Shown: in pieces, positions 55,476 to 64,000 of the stretch | Numbering within the stretch: the stretch's first letter is position 1 | Layout of the letters: each line of letters opens with the position of its first letter | Source: Rhodocollybia butyracea | Lineage: Eukaryota; Basidiomycota; Agaricomycetes; Agaricales; Omphalotaceae | Length of the DNA stretch: 64,000 nucleotides | Direction of reading: 5' to 3' | Assembly: GCA_015501585.1 (NCBI GenBank) | Contig: JADNRY010000169.1 | Location: 62,001 to 126,000, forward strand | Translations under genes and position numbers: made by a program | The notes under the pieces: model-generated | Databases searched by the model: none | What the model saw: the letters and a program-made list of their open reading frames with translations, nothing else | Told to the model about the DNA's origin: nothing

Positions 55476-58400
55476 TCAACAGTTTCCGGTACTGTGGGGG
55501 ATCCAGAGGATGAATTGTGAAGCAGGTGGAAAATGAATGAAACCCTTTTTGGAGAGATACCAGTTTGTACAACCTGGTAAAATAGTCAGAGAAACTTTGA
55601 ACACAAGAATATGCTGATAAAACAAACCAGAAGGGGGATTTTTGTCAGAGTAATCAGGGGCAAGATTGGTATTTGTACTCTCAATCCTCACAGTCTTATC
55701 ATAAGAGCTTAATGAAATTTGAGTTCTATCTGGGAAAAATGCCAATGACTTGATCTCACACTGATGACTCTGGAGTGCTTGAACTATTTGGTCACCAGTG
55801 GAAGCACCCCAGAACCTCACAGAGCCAGATGCAATTCTGGTTCCTTGTAGGGAAAATGACAGTAAATTGACCCAATTGTCATGTCCCTGGACTTGGTCAC
55901 CTATTTGGTCACCAGTGGAAGCATCCCAGATCCTCACAGTCTTGTCACAAGACCCAGAGGCAATTCTGGTTCCATTTGATGAAAATGCCACTGAATTGAC
56001 CCAACTATCATGACCCTCAAATGGTTCACCTATTTGGTCACCAGTGGAAGCATCCCAGATTCTCACAGTCTTGTCATGAGAGCCAGATGCAACCCTGGTT
56101 CCATCTGGTGAGAATGCTACAGACTTAACTGCATGCTCATGACCCTGGAGTGGTTCACCTATTTGGTTACCAGTGGAGGCATCCCAGATTCTCACAGTCC
56201 TATCATCAGAGCCAGACACAATTCTGGTTCCATCAAGAGAAAATGACACTGAATTGACCTTACCATCATGACCCTGGAGAGGTTCACCTATTTGATCACC
56301 AGTAGAAGCATCCCAAATCCTTACAGTTTTGTCATCAGAGCCAGAAGCAATTCTGGTTCCATCTGGGGAAAAAGCTACTGATCTGACCCAAGACTCATGG
56401 CCCTGGACTGGTTCACCTAATTGGTTGCCAGTGGAAGCATCCCAGATCCTCACAGTCCTATCATGAGAGCCAGATGCAATTCTGGTTCCATCTGGTGAAA
56501 ATGCAACTGAATTGATCCAAGTGTCATGGCCTTGAAGTGGTTCACCTATTTGATCACCTGTGGAAGCATCCCAAATCCTTATAGTCTGGTCATCAGAGCC
56601 AGAAGCAATTTTGGTTCCATCTGGTGAAAATACCACTGAATTGACCCAATCATCATGTCCCTGAAGTGGTTCACCTATTTGGTCACCAGTGGAAGCATCC
56701 CAGATCCTCACAGTCTTGTCATGAGATCCAGAGGCAATTCTGGTTCCATCTGGTGAAAATGCCACAGAATTGACCAGGTTGTCATGGCCCTGGAGTGGTT
56801 CATCTATTTGGTCACTATTGAAAGCACCTGACCAGATCCTCACAGTCTTGTCATGAGAGCCAGAAGCAATTGTAGTTCCATCAGGTGAGAAAGCAACTGA
56901 ATTGACCCAATTGTCATGACCCTGAAGTGGCTCACCCATTTGGTCACCAGTAGAAGCATCCCAGATTCTCACAGTCTTGTCATCAGACCCAGATGCAATT
57001 TTGGTTCCATCTGGTGAAAATGCCACCGACTTGACCCAATCATCATGACCCAGAAGTGGTTCTACTATTTGATCACCAGTGTGAGCATCCCAGATCCTCA
57101 CACTCTTGTCATGAGAGCCAGATGCAATTCTGGTTCCATCTAAGGAAAATGCCACTGAATTGACCTCACGCTTGTGACCCGTAGTGGGTCATGTATTTGG
57201 TCACCTGTGGAAGTATCCCAGACCCTCACAGTCTTGTCACAAGAGCCAGATGCAATTCTGGTTCCATTTAGAGAAAATACCACTGAATTGACCTTACCAT
57301 CATGACCCTGGAGAGGTTCACCTATTTGATCACCAGTAGAAGCATCCCAGATTCTCACAGTCTTATCATCAGAACCAGAGGCAATTCTAGTTCCATCTGG
57401 TGAAAAAGCCACTGTGTTGACCTTACCCTCATGACCCTGGAATGGTTTGCCTATTTGGTCACCAGTGGAAGTATCCCAGATCCTCAAAGTCTTGTCATTG
57501 GAGCCTGATATAATTCTGATTCCATCCGGGGAAAAAGCAACTGATCTGACCCAATTACCATGACCCTGGAGTGGTTTGCCCATTTGTTTACCACTTGATG
57601 CATCCCAAATCCTGATTACTCCATAACTGTCACCTGTCACCATCTTACTTCCATTTGCAGAAAATGCTACACTGCTGATATAATTAAATGCATGCCAGCA
57701 ACCAATACTTTCCCCATTCCACAGCCTGGACTTACGTTTAACCTCCACAACTCTTGTAAGGTTTGGAAAATAGCTTCTTTGGCCAGACCAAAATGGCAGA
57801 ATACTCAGATATAGATGAGCTGTTATATTCCTCACTTCACTTCCACCAAATAACAATACAAGTTTTTGAAATTCCCAAACCGTGCTCTCAACACCACTAG
57901 CCCTGTCATTTTATCCTATTGTTTGCTCAATTCAAGTCTATTTCCTGTGCACTTAAGATCACATACCTGTATTTTGATATCCAATAATACACTACCACAT
58001 TCATTCAGGAGACCCAAAACATTCATTGCCTCAATCCAAAACACACCTCTTTCTATCAAGAACTTGTTCAGTTCCTCCAGAATGCTTCCTTTCAATCCTG
58101 ACCTTTTGAGATGAAAACCCCAGAATTGACAACAATATTGAAGAGTTTCTCTGATGTTTCTTTTTATTGTCTCTGCCAGCTTAGGCACCTCTGAATCAGG
58201 TACAAATGATGAAGGTAACTCGCACATATTGAACCTCAGATCCCTCATGATATCAAAGCATGACTGAGCCAGATGATAATGGACAATGGGTCCCTGATAA
58301 ATAGAAGCAGGGGTGTCTTGATAGTTGACAACAAAATCCGTAAATGATGCATGAAATGTGAAGATGCATTGATCTTTCTCAGAAAGATAAAAAACTGACT

Positions 58401-59984
58401 GCAGATTGTTGATCAGATCTTCTACCAAGTCCCTCTCCACATTAAGCAGTTCACTAATTGCAGCACATGTCAATGGTCTTCCTACTGAGACTAGTGTATG
58501 AACTATGTTCCAATCTCTGCTTTTCCTTTCCTCTTTTCCTGAAATCACTTGATTCAGGATTCCAGCATAAAGCTGAGTCAAGTCCTCGCTATCTGTTCGA
58601 TTATTCAGCGCATCATCAAGCTGTTCCTTTTGACGTGCAACCCCCTTAGCCTGTTTCACAAACTTTACTATAGTGGCTGCATAGATGAACAGCTTTCCAG
58701 ACAAACATTTGAGCGTCTGTAGCTGTTTTTCAGAAGCAATGCCTGCAAGTTCAGCCTTGACAAATCTATATACATCATCTGTAACTGAGCTTTCAGCCAC
58801 TTCATGTAATCTAAATTTTTCCACCTGATCTTTTGAGTGAATAAGATCATTCATAGCCTGCTCTGGTCGGCTTGTAAGGAAAAATTTTAATCCAGGCATT
58901 TTTTGAGCTTCAATAGCTGGAACAAGGTATTTCATAACCTCTGAGACTTCATCACATTCATCCAAAGCATCAAGAATGAGTACTGGGGCATATGTTCCTC
59001 TGAATCCAGATTTCCAAACTATGTTCCAAGGCTCAACTAATAGTTTCAAAATCTGTTCTTGGGGACTCTTTCTAGGAACATCTGGATTCTCACTCAAGAC
59101 ATCCCTGAGAGCAGTTGCAAAAGGCTTGGAGTAACATGCCAATTGATAAGCCAAAGTGGGAATGAGCAGCCTATAATCTCTGCATTCAGGGATTTGTCTA
59201 GAGCAGAAGAATGATCCAGCTAGGATTTTCCGTTTCTCTAGAGCAAAGCATATAGATTTGGCAATGGTGCTTTTGCCTGTTCCTGCCATCCCACATATCC
59301 AGTATCCTAAAGAGGACTGGGAGCCAATGGCCCATTTCTCAATTTCTTCTAGGATTTGAAGCCTAGTTCCCTCGGTACATGGCTTGCGGTTATACTTCAG
59401 ACCCAAATCACTATCATGGAATGCTTGCCATGAGTATGGGACCATTTTTGACAATGGAGTACCCTTTTATGTTGTGATTAGTTGGAAAATCCTGGAACAA
59501 ATTTGCTGAGACTTTACCTGAATGTAATTGCTTTGGACTGTAGTAGTGATATTCTGAGCATTGTTGAACTGGCCTCCGTGGATGCTGAAGCTGTGAGCAT
59601 TGGGAAACATCAAGGCTACATTGGAAGGTGGTTCCACTTCATTATTGATTGCATGATATTGTGTGATATGACTTTGAGCTGCATACCAGATTTCAGCGGT
59701 TCTAGTTATAGTTATCCAAGCAGAAAAGATAAGTACCTAGAGTGACCATCGACTCTGGGACTGGATCTGGAGTTGGGTGGACTAAAGTTTTAGTGTCTCT
59801 GCCGATTGCATGGACTCCTGTGTTGCAACTTTGAGCTACAAGTCATATTTGTCAACAAGGTATTGTTCTTCTTATAGGTATACATGCACGAAAGGCAAAT
59901 ACCTGGAACTGTAGTAGCCGGAGGAGCCGGGGTTGCGCTTTGTGTGTTGGATTTCCGAGATACTTTCTTGATGAACTTGTGCAT
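55476..59984 (-). pseudogene. NACHT-WD40 NLR-like protein, frameshifted
   Basis: Exons (minus): 59984-59903, 59817-59737, 59636-59518 and 59463-57967 join in phase, and 57902-55476 is the last. The N-terminus is short (MHKFIKKVSRKS), followed by NAHSFSIHGGQFNNAQN, a motif common before fungal NACHT domains. NACHT: Walker A GMAGTGKST, Walker B VLILDALDECD, sensor-like FFLTSRPE. A helical linker and 16 WD40 repeats follow, then ILWIPHS at the end. Such proteins act in fungal non-self recognition and regulated cell death (HET-E/HET-D type). Lesions: one base is missing near 57179 between DPLR and GHKREVNSV in the fourth to fifth repeat, and the phase at the last intron (acceptor 57903) is off by one. 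Repeat 15 lacks four residues. The gene could be a recent pseudogene or carry assembly errors. Confidence 0.88.
55680..57690 (-). repeat. Sixteen 129 bp WD40-coding repeats
   Basis: Each 43-residue unit follows Hxx(W/K)VxSVAFSPDGT, IASGSxDKTVRIWD and STGDQIGEPLQG. Units 2-14 are near-identical at DNA level. Variable positions are the residues after the first His, the residue after SV(A/S/V)FS in a few units, and the residue between SGS and DK. Units 15-16 are degenerate. Confidence 0.88.
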
Positions 59985-61833
59985 AGTGAGATGCTGCCTA
60001 TTTTGTTGTGCACTTATAAGCAGATAAGATGATAATAGGTGGGGAGCAAGAAGCTTAAGAAACATCATTGCACTTGTATTTATCCCATATTTATCCCATG
60101 TCAGACAGATGCATGACAAGGTTCACTGATTTGATCTCAAATGAATACCGCTAAAGTGGGGCAAAGGCACCTCATACACCCAGTAAATATGGCGTAGATA
60201 GTTGTCATTGGATCCGCTATCATACGCGCGTGCGCTGCCTCTTGAACATTCACCTGGAAATCAGGGCGCCACTTGTCACACATTTTAATAATGATCTGGC
60301 ATCAAGATTGATGGATCTCAGGATGGGCACCTTGGCATTGCCTTAATAGGCTGGGATTCATCTCAAATTATTGATCATATAGGTAGTGCATTTTGTACTT
60401 ATCATCAGTTTGATTTGCAGTTTTGATTTGCCTAACTTGTAATCTCATTCCCTGATGTAGCAGAAATGCGGCCCGCTACGCAATCAAACAAACATTACTC
60501 CAGAGTGTTGAGTCCTACTATGAGTCTGATGCAGCTCTGATGTTTATTTTGTGTTTGCGTGTTGTTTGTATCTATATTTTAGTGGCAGAGTGGTCCGCGT
60601 CGTACACATCTGAGGTTACTTAATTGGGTACTGGTGCTTATTTTGACTTGAGGCATGCCCTACCTGCTTTCTTGGACTTATTGGCAACTATTCAAAACCT
60701 TAAGGCCAGACATGACCTTGTTTTTTTTAGCCCTTGCCGATCCGACGATGACAACACACCAATCCCCACTGCGCCGGTTACCCAACAGTATTGCTGCAAG
60801 TTCAGAGTCAGTAATAAGTACCATGTTCCGAGGCCTAACTGGGGGGCAAACTTAGTTTCTTGCTAGATTTTAGACCGATTGCACCCAAATATGTCTCCAA
60901 AGCCTACAAAGAGCGCTTTGACATCATTGAATCATCATTAGAACACCGTTATGTAAGGGTTCGAACTTTCAGCCACAAGCCAACAGCCCAACCCGCCCTC
61001 CCCAAGGTTATGTCAGCGCTTAATTTTTTGAATACCCCTTGCTTATTGGACAATCACCTTCATCAAGGACTTTATTTACCATGATATAGTGGGCTATTTC
61101 TTTCCTTACCCTCAGTCATTTAACCTTTCATTTTACTGAGGCTAAATACTTTGTTCAATATTTGTCAGTCATATTCTTGGTCATATTAGAGACTTCTTGC
61201 TATATGACTGATGAAGATATTACTTACCTATTGCGACTGAACCAAAGGTTTACAATAGGGTGAATCAGGTGATGTTTAGACACTTTGACACTGATATTTG
61301 CAAAGGAACGAAGCAATATAAGATCTCAAAAAGTCAATGTTAAATGTGTATCATCCCCAAGATTAAAGGCTGTAGGCATACCGTATTCAAAAGGAAGATC
61401 CAAGGGAGAGATTATTAGGATTAATGACTGAACTAACATCCAAAACTACTGGATAAACCATCGGCGAGCAATACCGATTGCTCAGCTAACTCGATATCTC
61501 CAACAGTGTAGCACATAGATACTAGTACCGACCCACTCGCATATCCCTGTGGAGTGCACGCCGGTGCGGAACTCATCATGTTTTATTTATTTTACCGTAT
61601 ATTATTTCGCATATTTTCCGTAGATGTAGTTTATTTAAACTCACTTAGATTGTTATTTTCCCCTGCGCGTTTGCTAGGGCTTCTTGCTATCAGACTGGAG
61701 TGAACGTTGAGCTTATTTGACGACTTCTTAATTCACTCCAACATAGACTTCTTTCTCAGTCCACCTTCTTCCAGTATGAAAATAAATACTTACAATCGTC
61801 CCCCGGTTAAGCAGGTGCTAGAATAACGATGCA
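59985..61833. other. No supported gene; weak coding-like fragments
   Basis: About 60650-61084 has overlapping frames of 60-80 codons (KYVSKAYKERFDIIESSLEH, DLRHALPAFLDLLATIQNL) with no recognisable family. TGGCAGAGTGG near 60582 resembles a polymerase III A box, but no B box follows. Confidence 0.35.
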
Positions 61834-62780
61834 TTAAACTTCTGATGTTCCTCCGACAAGCTTACTCACCATCAACCCTGATAATATAGACATATGCTCT
61901 GTATCATTCGCCGGATTCACTAGCCCATTGGATTGGCCAGTGAACTCGGCTTGGGGAACCGATCCATCCATTGGCCACGTCAATTGGATATCAAACTGAC
62001 CACGCTCTAGTGGGGTGAGCTTGGCAGTCGACGCAAGTGATGCTCTAAGCTCCGAGACCAGCTTCTGGGTGCTCTGACAAGTAGTAGGTTGATTCCTGAA
62101 GAACCCCAAAGCACTCCCCCCCCGCGACAAATGCAAAACATAAATTTTGACCAAATACAAGATGGTTACCGAGTCTCTTGGATTGTTCTACCGACTGCAT
62201 TTACTGGGGAAACGCTTCAAAGAGCCAATTGTAACTGGGGTTTCCGAAGATTTGCCCACCAAATGCTAAATCTCATGGTAAGTTACGCAGCTCATTTGTT
62301 TTGACATACATACCTGGCACGTCTATCAGAGGATCATCAAAATGAAATAATCCTGCCTCAAACTGACGTTGATGCTAGTGTCTTCCGACAGTAGTAGCTT
62401 TAACTGTTAATCCTCCAGTACCAGAACCTGGGTCAAATTAACGATTAGTCCTCGTGCCTATTACAACTTGAATATAGTCGAAGGTCTGTTCGGAGAGTTG
62501 CATGGTGTTCAGAGAAGGCACTGTACAGTCTATTGCCACGGCCCCGCTGATGGGAAACATGGTAACGGGTATAGTAGGGCGTCGCATATTGGGGACAAAC
62601 TGAAAGTTCTGCGAGGACAGATACAACAATATTGTTCATCGGGAACAATCGCGCGAAAGGAACTAGTTGACCCGAGGAGTGGGTAATACGTTGTGAAACA
62701 CAACGAAAAGACGGATACAGAGGTTAAGCCGAGTTGCAGTGGGCAACATCGCTCACGATCAAGTTCCATCAAACTCCCGT
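61834..62780 (-). other. Possible multi-exon gene remnant, unidentified
   Basis: Two minus-strand stretches look coding: 62629-62459 (NFQFVPNMRRPTIPVTMFPI ... EQTFDYIQVVIGTRTN) and 62110-61834 (STQKLVSELRASLASTAKL ... FDIQLTWPMDGSVPQAEFTG). Intron-like GT and AG sites lie between, but stops prevent a clean join. I do not recognise the protein. Confidence 0.3.
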
Positions 62781-64000
62781 GTCACACTATCGGCAATTAC
62801 TGCGCTCCTTTTAGCACAGTCTCACAGTAGATGGTGTACGTACCCGCACTGAAGATCCCTGTAACCGGCGCTCAGCGCCCAGCTCTTGGATCATAACATG
62901 AATCGAATTCGTTGTTCCTTCCTTCCTTCTGAGTTCTCACCCGACATTCTCTTTACTGATAGCCTATGAGTATGGTAATGTCGGGCTACAGTCAACGATA
63001 CTCCGTTTTTCCCAGGAAGGCCATTTTCATCACTGGTACCGCTGTGTGGCTGTGTGTATGCGCCAAGAGAGAATCTCAGAGGTAATCTCGAAGTTAATAC
63101 TGGCCCAGAAAAGGAACTGCGGAAGCACCGCATCTGTTGGGTATCATATTAGAAGGTATCACCATCATGATTACGATTGACTGTTCATTGCAGCTCGAAC
63201 CAGTCGCCTCGGGTGACGACAGGCCGCTCGGGTGACTCACTATACTTTTGATGACGGTCGATCAGCCCGCTTCGATCGATCATCGAAGGCCGCCAAAGGT
63301 TCAGGTCGACAGTTAAGTAAAGTAGTTATCTCACACTCTTTATTATCTTCAACTCAATATGTCTGTACCAGTATGTAAGGGGTTGCTGGATGTACACTAC
63401 CTCATTTTATTAGTTCATTCTCGGAGGATAAAGGGTGCTCACTGAGTTCATGTCTGTATGCACTTGAGAAATGTCTTACGGTACGGTACAGGTAAAAATA
63501 CAGTGTACGGCCGTATTATACGGCCATAAAAATCACAATGTATTAGAAGATATGTCTATGCACCTATACTAGCCTTTAGAGCATCCTCAAGCCCTTTTCT
63601 TCGAAGCCTGAGCTGATCTTTGTTTTAAATAAGTGCCTCTTGAATTATCCCCAGCCTCAAGTGATTATGATGAAAGGAACTGGTATCCGTCCGCCTGAAA
63701 AAATGCGCTCGACAGCAATAAGTATCAGTATATGGAGTCTCCATGAAATTGCCCGGAATTTGGTACACTTGTGGAGGCTCAGTCTTCCGAGAATATTACG
63801 GTCACCTTGGGCGTGGTGCAACAAAATATCGCTCCAGCTTATCATCAGAGTACAGTGAAGTTGATTACTGTCTACGGTTTTCATGCTATGTATTACATGC
63901 AGGTAGTGACATGAAAGCTGGAATTTTTTAAGCTGCATTATGGACTAGGTTGTATTTTTAAGATAGACTGGACAAGGAGAGTGAACAGAATGAACATAAA
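62781..64000. other. No supported gene; one palindrome
   Basis: A minus-strand frame at 63133-62891 (FSGPVLTSRLPLRFSLGAYT...) is coding-like but unidentified. GGCCGTATTATACGGCC at 63509-63525 is a perfect palindrome beside TACGGTACGGTAC. The end of the window shows nothing recognisable. Confidence 0.35.

Noticed and set aside
60575..60660. Possible tRNA or SINE promoter (TGGCAGAGTGG)
   Set aside because: An A-box match without a B box at a suitable distance and without a cloverleaf.
1..64000. CRISPR arrays, phage or bacterial operons
   Set aside because: No short direct repeats with regular spacers were seen; intron-rich genes and retroelements show a eukaryotic genome.

Overview
The window looks like a transposon-rich stretch of a basidiomycete nuclear genome, most probably an Agaricomycete. 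This rests on many 45-80 nt GT-AG introns, a Plavaka-type transposase, Ty1/copia and Ty3/gypsy elements, a NACHT-WD40 NLR-like gene, TPR-CHAT genes, a basidiomycete-type seven-helix membrane protein and a La/xRRM protein. I see no CRISPR array, operon or ribosomal RNA gene, and no convincing tRNA. The species cannot be named from the sequence.

Layout. 1-4.74 kb is a Plavaka transposase pseudogene (minus strand, running off the left edge). It is interrupted by a 1.53 kb LTR miniature element and a 373 bp fold-back element; removing each with one target-site copy restores the reading frame. 4.86-7.12 kb is an intact nine-exon gene of unknown function, followed by a TA-flanked 580 bp MITE (7.84-8.42 kb). 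9.4-22.9 kb holds two tandem copies of a 6-7 kb segment, each ending in a TPR-CHAT protease-like gene; the first copy is frameshifted and the second is open. A third, partial copy of the segment's left part lies at 25.1-31.8 kb and is split by a 5.6 kb Ty1/copia element with a CCAAT target duplication.

34.1-39.3 kb is a gene island: an intact seven-transmembrane protein gene, an ACR3-type arsenite exporter gene and, converging on it, an Acr2-like rhodanese gene. The last two form a plausible arsenic-detoxification pair, but both carry apparent frameshifts. 44.4-47.1 kb encodes a La-motif RNA-binding protein with two tandem C-terminal xRRM-like domains. 47.6-51.55 kb is the 3' half of a chromodomain gypsy element with extra ORFs after the integrase. 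It is cut off by a 1,535 bp element with 312 bp inverted repeats that read as identical, and a 5'-truncated acidic-protein gene follows. 55.5-60.0 kb is a NACHT-WD40 gene with 16 highly similar WD repeats and at least one frameshift. The last 4 kb has only unrecognised coding-like fragments.

The main themes are nested mobile elements that can be dated by target duplications, and repeat-built proteins of possible self/non-self or death-signalling type (TPR-CHAT, NACHT-WD40). Several otherwise good genes are broken only by small indels, so either recent gene decay or uncorrected assembly indels should be considered.
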